Of a stretch of 64,000 nt of DNA, positions 47,784 through 60,316 are shown in pieces (position 1 is the stretch's first letter; every line of letters begins with the position of its first letter). The stretch is from positions 930,001-994,000 of the forward strand of contig NZ_AP018553.1 in NCBI RefSeq assembly GCF_003967175.1, in the 5' to 3' direction. The position numbers and the translations under genes were made by a program. The notes beneath the pieces were generated by a model. The model was not told the DNA's origin. It did not search any database and worked only from the letters and a program-made list of their open reading frames with translations. The stretch is from Sulfodiicoccus acidiphilus. Its GTDB lineage: Archaea > Thermoproteota > Thermoprotei_A > Sulfolobales > Sulfolobaceae.

Positions 47784-47930
47784 ATGCCATGGAAGGTTAA
47801 GTGCGATTCCTGCGGAACTGAGTGGAAACTTGGGGTGAGTTTCGACATTAGCAAACAGAAGGTTATTTACCAGTACTGCAGTGTCTGCAAGAAGAACACG
47901 TTCAACGAGATCCTCGGGTATGAGGACTGA
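47784..47930 (+). CDS. 48-residue zinc-ribbon protein
   Basis: Begins MPWKVKCDSCGTEWKLG and has a second pair CSVCKKNT, giving a C4 zinc ribbon. ATG 47784, TGA 47928-47930. Lies alone between divergent aIF5A and convergent topoisomerase VI. Codon use and the preserved CxxC spacing suggest it is real; function unknown. Confidence 0.65.
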   Translation: MPWKVKCDSCGTEWKLGVSFDISKQKVIYQYCSVCKKNTFNEILGYED

Positions 47931-47979
47931 TGATGATTACGTATAAGGATGAACAAGTGATTTAACCTGTCTCGGCTGA

Positions 47980-49149
47980 TCAACTTATCCAATCTTGGGT
48001 CTGTATCTTCTCAGGGATGTAGTTGAAAGCGAGGAACTTCAGCCCCTTGCTGGCCATAGCCTCTATCTCGAGTTTGGCCTTCTTTTGGAGGAAGGTTTCT
48101 ATCTCGTTCTGCCAAGCCTTAGTCTTGAACCAGTCGTAGGACCTTATCTCTAGTGCCCTCTTCACGTCAGCGTCCTTCGCCTTTATAATGAAATTTCGCC
48201 TCTCTGCCTCTGAGAGGTAAGCCTTCTTGGTCTTAGAGCCGAATATATCATTCATGGATACCCCTAAGAACTTGCCATCGGGAGTAGCTAGCCTCTCACT
48301 TTCGTAGGACAACATTATGGATCCTATCCTGAAGACGCTGTAGATGTACCATCCATATGGGTCTGCATCAGTGAGGATGTAAACTGGAAGCTTTAGTTCT
48401 TCACTGAGCCGACGTACGAACCTCCTAGTTGCTCTATCCGGCTGTCCAGCACTTGTTATCAAGAGGCACTTGTATTGCTTCCAGAACCCCGCCCTATGTA
48501 GCTGTTGGAAAACTGCGTCCTTCTCCACCACGAGTACAAAATCGGCATTGACGTCGAGGAACTCAACTAAATCAGGCGTAGGCTCTATGGCATATGCACC
48601 GTGTCCCAACTTACTTAGGTCAATTACGTCATTACCGCTACGGATTCTCATATCTCCCACCACCTTTCCCTTTTCCTTACTTAGGATCAGCATCTCTTCC
48701 CTAAGTAGAGATGTGAAGACCTCTATGTCGACTATGACACTGTCAGACTCCTTCTGCTCGTCCCAAGTATTCTCCTCGTAAAGTTTTCCAGTCGTCTCGT
48801 CCTTTAGCGAGATTGAATGCTTACCTCTATAGTAAAGGTCCCTTATTGTCGGATACTCATCATTTACTAACGCATTATAAATTATGCTTGACATTAGAGC
48901 GGTCTGCATAAAACGCCTTGACTCGTTCAAGTCAATGAAGTTCCTTTTCAGTTTCTCGTCTCCCAAAAGGAGGAGTTTCCTCTGACTGTCGTAGACCGTA
49001 TTAGATAGCGTTCTCTTCGGGATCAGGATCTCTGGCGGATTTCCCTTCTTTATCTGCTCTGCTATCTCAAGGAATCTAGATCTCAATACTTCAATCGCTT
49101 TTCTCCTAGCTTCCTTATCAGTCTTTGAAATCCGAGGGGGCTCACTCAT
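47980..49149 (-). CDS. top6A: DNA topoisomerase VI subunit A
   Basis: Spo11-like catalytic subunit of type IIB topoisomerase. 389 residues. Active-site Tyr in TIRDLYYRGKH (106/107), Toprim acidic residues in ILTDADPYGWY near residue 280. ATG 49149 overlaps the top6B stop, the standard coupled pair. Confidence 0.97.
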   Translation of the reverse strand: MSEPPRISKTDKEARRKAIEVLRSRFLEIAEQIKKGNPPEILIPKRTLSNTVYDSQRKLLLLGDEKLKRNFIDLNESRRFMQTALMSSIIYNALVNDEYPTIRDLYYRGKHSISLKDETTGKLYEENTWDEQKESDSVIVDIEVFTSLLREEMLILSKEKGKVVGDMRIRSGNDVIDLSKLGHGAYAIEPTPDLVEFLDVNADFVLVVEKDAVFQQLHRAGFWKQYKCLLITSAGQPDRATRRFVRRLSEELKLPVYILTDADPYGWYIYSVFRIGSIMLSYESERLATPDGKFLGVSMNDIFGSKTKKAYLSEAERRNFIIKAKDADVKRALEIRSYDWFKTKAWQNEIETFLQKKAKLEIEAMASKGLKFLAFNYIPEKIQTQDWIS

Positions 49150-50738
49150 GATATCTCCACCTTTAATTTCTTATACAGTTCGGCGTCATTTAACCCGATC
49201 TTTCTTGACACAATCTCTATCAACTTTTGCTCTAACTCCTTCGCCAATGGGTCGACTTTGTCCTCTGATGGGGCCTCAAAGATAGCTAGGCTTCTGGCCA
49301 GCTCTGGGATATACTTCATGTAAGTGAGCATTCTCTTTTTCTCTTCCTCTTGTTTCCTTTTCTCAAGCAGAAAAAGCCTGAGCTGTCTGGCCACGCTCAT
49401 TATGGCGAACTTTATCTCCCTCTCTATCTCCTCAACGTCGGCTATGCTCTCCTTTCCAGCGCTCTTGTATGGAACCTTGGTACTGCAAAGGTGCACAAGG
49501 ACGACTAGGGGAAATTGATTTTCTTCTATGCCATACCTCCTCCAATCAATTTCCTCAACTACCTTCCATATCACGTCTGATTTCTCGTCGTAGACGAGAG
49601 GTATTTTATTGGCATACCTGAGTACCGTCGGAAACTCGGCAGGTTGAATAGACCCGCCGTAGGCGATCCCAGCCTCTACTATGAATGGATGCCCCTGGTA
49701 GGCCTTGGGCTTTCTAGTCTCAGCTGCAACTAATTCTGGAGAGAAAACCTTGTTGAGTCCAATTGTGATTAATTCCTCCCCTAACGTTGAAAGAGCGTCA
49801 GCAGATGGTGGCCTGAACTTCTCGTACTTCTTCATTACTTCGACAAGCCTAGCAATCTCGTCGTCGGTTAGCTTTGACGCCGGTTTGTTAGGGGGCAATC
49901 CAGCGAGTTTAAGGATCTCGTCGGCTGTTACGTCGCCTATGCTTTGAAACTCATTTATGAGGAAGCCCCTCACGTCGTACTGGTACCTGAGGGTAGCTAT
50001 GAGGTACTTCAGGAGCTCTATATCGACACCGTAGGGATGAGGTTTCACCTCTTCAGGAGGTTTGGGCAACTTGTTAGTAACGCGGGGGTAGTAAGTGACG
50101 TTCCCCTCTGGATCCCTAAACACGAACTCTGCGTATGGGGAAAGGATATAGGTCCTTTTTATATACTCATATATCCGTTGCTTGGATCTTAGCCAGTCTC
50201 CTACCAAGTATACTGTTATTATAGTACCATGCCATCCGGTGGGATTCTCTATGGACGATCTGTGAAATATTATTGGTTCATTCTTTGATATGTCTATTTT
50301 TAGTCTAAAGTAATAGACTCGATTAGATCCTTTAGGAGAAGTCTGGACTTCGAATGGCCTGTCTTGATACATTTGACTGTAAAGCAAGACAGCCTTAACT
50401 CCTAATCCATACATTCCCCTAGTTTGCCTTATAGTATACTTGGAGCTGTAGAGAACTTTCCCGAATGCATTGGGAACTATATGAGGAGGAATTCCTATTC
50501 CGTTGTCCTCAACGGTTAGCCTATAAACTTCCTTCTCAATTTCAACCCTATCTATCGATATCTTTATGCTGGGCAATATCATATGGATGTCGGTGGCATC
50601 TAGGGAGTTCTCTAGGGTCTCCCTAACGCTCTGGTAAAGAGCTCTTGCTGGATTAGAGAACCCAACTAGCTCTGGGTTCCTCTTGAAGAACTCCGCCGGG
50701 GAAATGCTGGCGAACCTCTCCCTACTCTCGCTTGACAT
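49146..50738 (-). CDS. top6B: DNA topoisomerase VI subunit B
   Basis: GHKL ATPase subunit of topoisomerase VI. About 530 residues from ATG 50738 (MSSESRERFASISPAEFFKR); the frame has eight more codons upstream. GHKL motifs: ENSLDATD near 40, VEDNGIGIP near 70, GMYGLGVKAVLL near 105; the transducer domain has KAYQGHPFIVEAG. Upstream neighbour is deoxyhypusine synthase on the same strand, 38 bp away. Confidence 0.97.
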   Translation of the reverse strand: MSSESRERFASISPAEFFKRNPELVGFSNPARALYQSVRETLENSLDATDIHMILPSIKISIDRVEIEKEVYRLTVEDNGIGIPPHIVPNAFGKVLYSSKYTIRQTRGMYGLGVKAVLLYSQMYQDRPFEVQTSPKGSNRVYYFRLKIDISKNEPIIFHRSSIENPTGWHGTIITVYLVGDWLRSKQRIYEYIKRTYILSPYAEFVFRDPEGNVTYYPRVTNKLPKPPEEVKPHPYGVDIELLKYLIATLRYQYDVRGFLINEFQSIGDVTADEILKLAGLPPNKPASKLTDDEIARLVEVMKKYEKFRPPSADALSTLGEELITIGLNKVFSPELVAAETRKPKAYQGHPFIVEAGIAYGGSIQPAEFPTVLRYANKIPLVYDEKSDVIWKVVEEIDWRRYGIEENQFPLVVLVHLCSTKVPYKSAGKESIADVEEIEREIKFAIMSVARQLRLFLLEKRKQEEEKKRMLTYMKYIPELARSLAIFEAPSEDKVDPLAKELEQKLIEIVSRKIGLNDAELYKKLKVEIS

Positions 50739-50776
50739 GAAATCACCGTAACCTTGAAACATTACTTGGAACGTGT

Positions 50777-53157
<2,381 letters not shown>

Positions 53158-53316
53158 TTAGGGTGTGAAGGGACCTCTACATAATTAAGTGTGACTTCTC
53201 TGCACTAACACCCTCTATACCAGAAAAAGCGTCGAAGTCGCGACAGTGGATGGGTCCTCTAACTAAATGTAGTGAAGCAGCGAAATACACAAAAAAGTCC
53301 ACGATCCTCTGTTGGT

Positions 53317-53366
53317 GGATGAAGATTGTGGCGGACTCTGATCGATGAAGAGAGAAACCAATCAGA
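53317..53366 (+). ncRNA. Candidate C/D box guide sRNA
   Basis: Pattern C-like GGATGAA (53317-53323), 14 nt, D' CTGA (53338-53341), C'-like CGATGA (53343-53348), 14 nt, D-like CAGA (53363-53366). Spacing is what archaeal C/D sRNAs show, but C and D boxes each have one mismatch to consensus. Lies in the gap between rtcB and a small zinc-finger gene. Confidence 0.3.
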
Positions 53367-53598
53367 TCTTTTTCTGTTTAGACTTTGCCGCCTCGTTGAG
53401 CCTTTCCTCGTAAAGATCAATGAGTCTCTTAACTTGACCAGATATACAATCTGAATCGACTTCAGTCACCAACTGCCGCAGGAACCTATAGGCGCAATCC
53501 TTATTGTGAAACTGAAGGTTCTTTCCCGCCAATTCCAAAGCGATTCCCTGACCCTGCGGAAAGGGTCTTCCGCAGACTGCGCAAACTAGTTTTCCCAC
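53362..53598 (-). CDS. Small zinc-finger protein, 78 aa
   Basis: Cys pairs CAVCG near residue 6 and one Cys in the NKDCAYRF segment near 34, a TRASH-like pattern, followed by a helical Lys-rich tail. ATG 53598. Divergent from the Lhr helicase gene. Function unknown. Confidence 0.65.
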   Translation of the reverse strand: MGKLVCAVCGRPFPQGQGIALELAGKNLQFHNKDCAYRFLRQLVTEVDSDCISGQVKRLIDLYEERLNEAAKSKQKKI

Positions 53599-53684
53599 TA
53601 GCCGAGAGGTTAACTTATAAGTTTTAAGTGTGACTCACGGAGTGCTGTGAAGGCCTTCGGCAACAGTAAAAGATCGGTGAGCAA

Positions 53685-56441
53685 ATGAGGAACATCCTTT
53701 CGTTAGATAGAAGGATCTGTGAACTCCTGGAAGAGAGAAAGTGGAGCGGCTTCACCGAGGCCCAACTGAGGGCCATACCAGAAATATTGGAAGGAAAGAA
53801 CGTTTTGATAGTCGCTCCCACTGGATACGGAAAAACAGAGGCCGCTCTCCTTCCGGTACTACACATGATGCTCAATAGTCCAACAAAGCCTGTCTCTTTG
53901 GTCTACATCACTCCTATGAAGGCCTTAATAAACGACCTGACGCTGAGGATTAGTTGGTGGGCTAACAAGCTCGGACTTTCGGTGAGCAGGAAACATGGAG
54001 AAGTACCCCAGAAGGAGAGGACCGGCCGGTTAAGGAACGCTCCGCATATAATGGTCACCACTCCCGAGGGGTTAGAGGTGGACCTAGATTGGGCCAACAA
54101 GTTCAGAGAGTACTACAGAAACGTCAAATGGATGATAATAGATGAGGTCCACGAACTAATACCTACGAAGCGAGGAGCTCAACTTTCAGTGCTGGCCGAA
54201 AGGCTCAAGGAGTTGGCTGGCTACGATTTTCAGAGGATAGGGTTATCAGCGACTGTGGGAAACCCAAAGACTCTCTCCGACTACTTGTTTGGAACCTCAA
54301 TTAGAAGGAGAGTCGTGGTCCGCGTGAAAACCTCCAAACTAATAGATGTGAATGTAAACAAAGTACAAGAGGAGCTTGGATGGGAAGGTGGAGCAAAGGC
54401 CATAGCAAAAGGCCTGAAGCCGCCTACACTAATATTCACTAACTCAAGATTCTCCACTGAGAGGTTATTTGAAGAGATGGAGAGGTTAAAGGTGCAGAAA
54501 GTATACGTCCATCACTCCTCCATATCTAGGGACATGAAGAACATAGCAGAAGATAACCTCAGGAAAGGTGAGGCAGATGCCATAATTTGTACCAAGACCC
54601 TCGAACTGGGAATTGACGTAGGCAAAATAAGGAAAGTGATTCTCTATAGACCGCCTCCCTCAGTCGCTTCCTTCCTTCAAAGAGTAGGACGGAGCGGGCA
54701 TAGTATTGACGGCAAGATTGAGGGAGAAGTGATCTGTCTCACTGACTTCGACGTGTTAGAGGCAATCTCCCTTATTGAGTTAAGCAAGGAAGGGAAGATA
54801 GAGGGACTGGAGCCTATACAGGAACCTCTAGACGTCGCTGCTAGGGAAGTCCTTGGAGTGGTATTACAAAAGGGCGAGGTAGAAGTTGGACAAATATACC
54901 GTATTATTAGGGGTTCCAAGTATTTTAGGAGACTGAGGCCAGAGACCTTCGACGAACTAATATCCTACATGGAAAAGAACGAATTACTAGTAGTAGAGGG
55001 TGGGAAGACGTCGTTAGGTAGGGGGTTCTTCAGGATATGGCAGTTCGATCATAAGAAGAGACTACCTTGGGTTAGGAGTTTCTCGGAGTTCTTCTCCATG
55101 ATTAGTGGTAACGACGTTTTCCTTTTGCGTTACGAGGGAAAGCCGGTTGGTGAGATAGACGCTCCCTACGTCTACAGGTACATTAGAAACGGAGACGTCA
55201 TTAGGATAAGCGGGAGACTTTGGAAGGTGATGAGAATAAATAACAACGTAATGTTAATTGATGTGATCCCCGTAACGAAGGGCGAGGCCGAGATTCCCAT
55301 ATGGCGCGGAGACAGTATAATTAGATCTTCACTTTTAGTAAAAGAGATTCCCAAAATACTCTATAATGAGAATGAGGTCGTGTCCAGAATAAGATCGTGG
55401 TACATAGAGCGAGGCCTTCCAATTCCAAGTAATAACGTCATTTTCGTCGAGAAAGGACAAGGAGAGACTGTTTTTTCGACATTAATAGACGAGAAGGTCT
55501 CCATGACTCTAGCGCATATGTTGATGTTCGAAGTAAGTAGTAAGGACACAATAAACACGTTTGCAAGGGCATCAATATACGGTTTCTCTATAAAGGGGGA
55601 GGAGGATCTTCTGTGGAAGTTAGCCAGTAAGAGTAGAGAGGAAGTAAAGAAGATAGCCCTAGCAGCGGTTAGGAGATCTCCTCTATTCTACTCAGTAATG
55701 AAAGAAATTCAAACTAGCTTCGGTAAGATGGGTAAGACGTCACAGAAGGAAGATAAACTCCTCATAAGGGAGGCACTTAAACAGACGGTGCAGAGATACT
55801 TCGCTATAAAGAGAACAGTGAGGTATCTAGAGCGGTTGAATAGTGGTGAACTAACTGTTGTGAACCTTGAGTCGCAATCTCCCCTGGGAAAGGCTGTGTT
55901 AGGAAGCCCGCCAATAAGGCCTTGGTTCTCAGATCCATTTAGGATAATAGCGGAGACGTTGGAAGGAGGGGCCTATACGGTTACAGAACTAAGTGAAATG
56001 GTTTCGCTACCTCCTAGCACTGTTGAGGCTAGGCTAAAGAAGATGAGGAGAGGAACGGGAGAGAGGAGAACGATAAGTTTCATAGACGTCGACGACGCTG
56101 AGATAAGGTGGTGCCTAGCCAAGGATCTAAGGAAGATCTATGGCTCGGACTCTTTCTACAGCTCATTTCATCCTAACGAAGTAGACCAGAGCGCAATAGC
56201 CATGATCAGGACGGGACAGGATGACGGTTTCCTTGAGATGCTTTTCACCCCTAAGGAAATAATCGAGGATCCTGACCTTTACAGGAGGAAGATCCCCTTT
56301 GAAGAAGTGGCCGAGCTTAGAGTCAAAGATCCGGCCGAGCCCATTTTACAGTCACCGCGATATTACTTCATCTCTAGGGATCTCCTCCCTATCATACTCC
56401 TTAACGCCACATCCTACATCCAAAGTTTAAAATATTCGTGA
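53685..56441 (+). CDS. Lhr-type ATP-dependent helicase
   Basis: Superfamily 2 helicase of the large-helicase-related family, involved in DNA repair or RNA processing in archaea. 918 residues. Walker A APTGYGKTE near residue 45, Walker B MIIDEVHELIP near 150, GLSATVG near 185, and motif VI QRVGRSGHS near 328; the Lhr winged-helix and accessory domains follow. Similar in size, from memory, to S. solfataricus Hel112. ATG 53685. Confidence 0.92.
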   Translation: MRNILSLDRRICELLEERKWSGFTEAQLRAIPEILEGKNVLIVAPTGYGKTEAALLPVLHMMLNSPTKPVSLVYITPMKALINDLTLRISWWANKLGLSVSRKHGEVPQKERTGRLRNAPHIMVTTPEGLEVDLDWANKFREYYRNVKWMIIDEVHELIPTKRGAQLSVLAERLKELAGYDFQRIGLSATVGNPKTLSDYLFGTSIRRRVVVRVKTSKLIDVNVNKVQEELGWEGGAKAIAKGLKPPTLIFTNSRFSTERLFEEMERLKVQKVYVHHSSISRDMKNIAEDNLRKGEADAIICTKTLELGIDVGKIRKVILYRPPPSVASFLQRVGRSGHSIDGKIEGEVICLTDFDVLEAISLIELSKEGKIEGLEPIQEPLDVAAREVLGVVLQKGEVEVGQIYRIIRGSKYFRRLRPETFDELISYMEKNELLVVEGGKTSLGRGFFRIWQFDHKKRLPWVRSFSEFFSMISGNDVFLLRYEGKPVGEIDAPYVYRYIRNGDVIRISGRLWKVMRINNNVMLIDVIPVTKGEAEIPIWRGDSIIRSSLLVKEIPKILYNENEVVSRIRSWYIERGLPIPSNNVIFVEKGQGETVFSTLIDEKVSMTLAHMLMFEVSSKDTINTFARASIYGFSIKGEEDLLWKLASKSREEVKKIALAAVRRSPLFYSVMKEIQTSFGKMGKTSQKEDKLLIREALKQTVQRYFAIKRTVRYLERLNSGELTVVNLESQSPLGKAVLGSPPIRPWFSDPFRIIAETLEGGAYTVTELSEMVSLPPSTVEARLKKMRRGTGERRTISFIDVDDAEIRWCLAKDLRKIYGSDSFYSSFHPNEVDQSAIAMIRTGQDDGFLEMLFTPKEIIEDPDLYRRKIPFEEVAELRVKDPAEPILQSPRYYFISRDLLPIILLNATSYIQSLKYS

Positions 56442-56554
56442 ACCAAATGTTCCCTACAGATGATGAGTGCCTAACTCTTGAGGTGTGAGAGCGGCCCGTG
56501 ATGCTGAGCGATGGATTTATTTTCCATGGTTTTCAAGGAAGCAACGACGGAACA

Positions 56555-56821
56555 TTGAACGAGACTCACAGGATAATCGTTAGTAGTACTAAGAGTGTTG
56601 AGGAACATACATTAGAGGCAATAGTTCTGTTCAATCAGGGAGCAGATAAGGTAGAAATTAAGGGAACTGGGTTCGAAGTGAATAAAGCGGTTGACATCTA
56701 TAACTCTATAGTAGATAGGTTGGGAAAAGGCGTAGAGTTAGAAGGGGTAGAGACTGGGAGCGAGGTGAAGGACAAGAGGAGGTTGTCCTTCATCCTGATA
56801 AAGTTAAGGAGAGTGTATTGA
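56555..56821 (+). CDS. alba2: Chromatin protein Alba2
   Basis: Alba-family DNA/RNA-binding protein. About 88 residues from TTG 56555, closely like Sulfolobus Alba2 (VEEHTLEAIVLFNQGADKVE, then KGTGFEVNKAVDIYN and ...KLRRVY). The open frame extends to GTG 56498, but TTG 56555 gives the usual N-terminus (MNETHRIIV), and a TATA-like TTTATTTT at 56517-56524 is placed for it. Convergent with and overlapping reverse gyrase by 18 bp. Confidence 0.88.
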   Translation: MNETHRIIVSSTKSVEEHTLEAIVLFNQGADKVEIKGTGFEVNKAVDIYNSIVDRLGKGVELEGVETGSEVKDKRRLSFILIKLRRVY

Positions 56822-59800
56822 GAGCTCTGTCTCTGCTTTGCCTATCACATCAATGAGTTCCTCAAGCAGCTTGGAGATAACCTCCTCTGGTTCCTTAGAG
56901 CCCGACTCGACGGCCTCCATATCCCGTAACATCTCGTTAGTCCTCGCCTCTGAAATTACGTCTTCAGCCCTTGCTTTAAGGTATTGGAAGATTTCTTGCC
57001 CCCTCTTGGTGGAAACAAGGAGAGACCGCTTCTTACTCTCTACAACGTACCCGTGCCTTCTGAGCGACTCCACTGTTTTCGCGTAGGTGCTGGGCCTACC
57101 TATGGATTTGCTCTTCATCTCGGAAATAAGCTCGGCGTAAGTCATGAGCCTCACAGACGAACCTCTGTAAATTGACGATTGAGGCGTAACTTCTCCCAAT
57201 GGAATATTGAAAGTTTTAGGTGGATAAATCTCCGAAAAGCCCCCGCTAGCTTTAACAGGAACCTCCACTGAAAACTTATCACCGAATCCCGTAATGGAGA
57301 ACGTTTTGAGCACAATGCTCGCAGAATCGAGCTGACTAGCGATGAACCTCTTAAACACAAGATCATAAAGACGCAGATGGTTTCTAGTCAAGTTAGCTAC
57401 AAACTTAAAGGGGTTCTGGGAGAGCTCCTCCCCAAGTTCTTCAGCATCCATTGGTTTAGTCGGCCTTATGGCCTCGTGCGTACCTTCCTTCCCCCATTCT
57501 CTGGGAGTGAAGTTAGCCTCCAACTTCTTCTTCTCAACATAAGCTCTTGCTATCGCTATCCCGTAACTAGAAACATGAACGCTGTCGGTCCTATGATAAG
57601 TGATGAGGCCGGCTTCGAACAGATCCTGAGCTAGCTTCATGGTGTATTGTGGATTGAAGTGAAGGGCAGTAGAAGACTCTATAAGAAGAGAATCGGTTGT
57701 AAAGGGTGGGAGAGGATTCCTCCTCTCGTTCCTGCAACTCTCATCCTTAACGTTGACTCTCCTAAACGTCCTGAGCCAAGATTCGGCCTCACCCCTAGAG
57801 GGGAAGAAGGTACGATGCACGTAATCCCCTAACTTGAGTGAGACATACCATCCCATGTTCTTCCTATACTGAGCTGTCCTATCCACCACCCACCCTAGTA
57901 CCGGTGTCTGCACCCTTCCAGCACCGTGGTTACCGTCGTTGAACCTCAACTTCAACAGCCTACTCAGCTCAAACCCTGTCCACCTGTCTTCTATCCTCCT
58001 CACCAACTGGCTCTGCACTAGAAGCAAGTTTATGCTACCTAACTTCCTAAGGGCCTCAAGTATAGCCTGTTTGGTTACCTCGTGATACGTTACTCTAAAG
58101 AGCTTCTTGTTGTAGGGGGCAATCAGGGCCGCCACATCAGATGCTATCTTCTCTCCCTCAGCGTCTGGGTCAGTAGCTATGTAGACCTCATCGACTTCCG
58201 TGGATAGTTTCCTTAGTGCGTCAACAATTTTCCTAGAGAAGGAGGAGAGTCGATGTCCGCAGTATGGACAAACATCGTCATCGGTTGAGAGAACTCGCCT
58301 ACAGTTATCACACCTCTTTATGAAGGAGAAGTGTGGCCTATACGAGTCCTCGTCGATCTCGACACCATGAAGCCCTATCTCAGAGAGGGTAACGTCAGTA
58401 ACATGTCCCCGCGTAGCCACAACCGTAGCTATTAGGGCCTCGCCTCCTTTCTCATCGACAACGATAGTCTCGTGAGCTGGGACATCCCCAATATACCTCT
58501 TTACAGGTCTACCGAAGAGCTTTGATATCGTTCTTGCCTTAGTGGGAGACTCGACAACTATGAGTACACTCTTCATTTTAAGTTCATTCCCCTCTACCCC
58601 GCTTCTAGACGTATCTATCGCTCTAGAGATCTCAGTCAAATTCAGGTCGTCAAACTTCACAGGCTCAAACTTATCCATGTAATTCCCCATCCTAGTCTTC
58701 ATTAGTTCGTAGACCTCTTGATCATCTACGACTGTCACCGACAAACCGAAGGAGAGCTTGCCGTTGATCATCCTACTTGCCCTCCCAGATCCTTGAATGT
58801 AAGTTACTACATCAGGAAAGACAACGTACTTCTCACTCTCTCCTGCTACTACAAAATACTTGCCGATCACCTTTCTTCTCCTCTTCAAAGCTTCTCTTAC
58901 TAGTTCTCCCATCTCCTCTAGGGCTCTCTTCGCCTCTTTCAATTTTCCAGTCAATTGCTCGCCCCTCCACATCGCCACTTTGAGCATCTGGGCTTCGCTT
59001 GGGTTAAGAGATGAAAGTGTAGTTTGAAGTTCCCGAGCCTCCAAGTCCAAGAGAGAGGCGAGGGAGGACACTATGAATGGGTTGAACAGAGCCGCCTTAA
59101 GGGAGAGTTTAACTTTCGGAACTCCATGAAACACTACATACCTGATTGCACGTGGTTCATCTATCCCCCTAACAGCTACACCATAATAATTAGCGGAGCC
59201 CAGTAGTACGTCCACCTTCCCCTCTACTATGTCCTTAAGAAATCTCCTCCCATTGAGCGCCAAACCGACTTTGATTCCCTTGGACTCCAACCTCTCCTTA
59301 AGTTCCAGTATTCCAGCCTTGCCACGGTCCCTGGAGACGAGGATCAATCCTCCCTTGCCCATCTTAGTTACGATCTCTGTCGGATCCAGCTGAGTGTAAG
59401 AGTCCAAAACATTTCTCATATAGATTTGAACTGTAGAAGGTTCGAACCCTAAGAGGAATTTCATGGCTTTCTGTTTAATGCCTTTGGGCTTTGCAGTAGC
59501 GCTGGCTATAACGAATTGAGAGTAGGAGGACCTAGATTCTACCACCCTTCGCTCTATTTCCTCTACGTCCTTGGCTAGCTTCTCTGCCTTCTCTTGGTCG
59601 ACAGTGATGTAGAACCTTAGAGCATTCCTTAGTTTCACTAGTCTTATGGTATCTTTATAAACTTGTTCAGGAATTCCTAGTAAAGGAACTATCTTGTCTA
59701 CAGTCTTCCCACTCTTTATTATAGCATCGGCATCATCTACCGCAACGAAGTCGTACACCACTCCCATACCTCCTTCCGCCCTTCTGTTGAGGTACTGATA

Positions 59801-60316
59801 GGTGATGACGTCAATTCCCTCAAACCTGGGCACTCCACAACCAAGTCTAACGCTCATTTCCTTGATCTTGTCACATACCTGCTGCATTAGTGACTTGGTG
59901 GGAACAATATATACGGTCCGTTTACCACGTTGAGACAAAAGAGAGGCATATGTGATTAATGTGGTGGTCTTTCCTAACCCAGTGGGGGCCGACATGGAGA
60001 AACTATCGCCAGCCACAAGGCGCCTTAACCAGAAGAGTTGAAGGTTCCAAGGTGAATAGCCAACCTTTTCTTCGAAGAATCTCCTTGCTTCCTCGAACCT
60101 CTGCAATCTGTCGTAGAGCTCCCAGTAAGCACTCAACTTTCCGTTGTCAACCAACACAGAGTACACAGCTCGTATAACGTCCTCCCTGCTAAGGCCAGCA
60201 ACGGCAGCGGCAGGGATGTCTGCACAGGCCTTACAAGGCAAACCAGAAGCGGCTACTTGAAATTCAATAGGTCCTCCACAGTTGGGACAACCTCCACTAT
60301 AAACGGCAGTTATCAT
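56804..60316 (-). CDS. rgy: Reverse gyrase
   Basis: Introduces positive supercoils; the hallmark enzyme of hyperthermophiles. 1170 residues. N-terminal zinc finger (CPNCGG...CKAC), helicase-like domain with SAPTGLGKTTT near 110 and VDDADA near 195, then the topoisomerase I part with VESPTKARTISK near 585, a second zinc finger (CDNCRR...CPYCG) and catalytic Tyr in ITYHRTDSVH near 900. ATG 60316. Reverse gyrase paralogue (TopR1 or TopR2) is not decided. Confidence 0.97.
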   Translation of the reverse strand: MITAVYSGGCPNCGGPIEFQVAASGLPCKACADIPAAAVAGLSREDVIRAVYSVLVDNGKLSAYWELYDRLQRFEEARRFFEEKVGYSPWNLQLFWLRRLVAGDSFSMSAPTGLGKTTTLITYASLLSQRGKRTVYIVPTKSLMQQVCDKIKEMSVRLGCGVPRFEGIDVITYQYLNRRAEGGMGVVYDFVAVDDADAIIKSGKTVDKIVPLLGIPEQVYKDTIRLVKLRNALRFYITVDQEKAEKLAKDVEEIERRVVESRSSYSQFVIASATAKPKGIKQKAMKFLLGFEPSTVQIYMRNVLDSYTQLDPTEIVTKMGKGGLILVSRDRGKAGILELKERLESKGIKVGLALNGRRFLKDIVEGKVDVLLGSANYYGVAVRGIDEPRAIRYVVFHGVPKVKLSLKAALFNPFIVSSLASLLDLEARELQTTLSSLNPSEAQMLKVAMWRGEQLTGKLKEAKRALEEMGELVREALKRRRKVIGKYFVVAGESEKYVVFPDVVTYIQGSGRASRMINGKLSFGLSVTVVDDQEVYELMKTRMGNYMDKFEPVKFDDLNLTEISRAIDTSRSGVEGNELKMKSVLIVVESPTKARTISKLFGRPVKRYIGDVPAHETIVVDEKGGEALIATVVATRGHVTDVTLSEIGLHGVEIDEDSYRPHFSFIKRCDNCRRVLSTDDDVCPYCGHRLSSFSRKIVDALRKLSTEVDEVYIATDPDAEGEKIASDVAALIAPYNKKLFRVTYHEVTKQAILEALRKLGSINLLLVQSQLVRRIEDRWTGFELSRLLKLRFNDGNHGAGRVQTPVLGWVVDRTAQYRKNMGWYVSLKLGDYVHRTFFPSRGEAESWLRTFRRVNVKDESCRNERRNPLPPFTTDSLLIESSTALHFNPQYTMKLAQDLFEAGLITYHRTDSVHVSSYGIAIARAYVEKKKLEANFTPREWGKEGTHEAIRPTKPMDAEELGEELSQNPFKFVANLTRNHLRLYDLVFKRFIASQLDSASIVLKTFSITGFGDKFSVEVPVKASGGFSEIYPPKTFNIPLGEVTPQSSIYRGSSVRLMTYAELISEMKSKSIGRPSTYAKTVESLRRHGYVVESKKRSLLVSTKRGQEIFQYLKARAEDVISEARTNEMLRDMEAVESGSKEPEEVISKLLEELIDVIGKAETELSIHSP

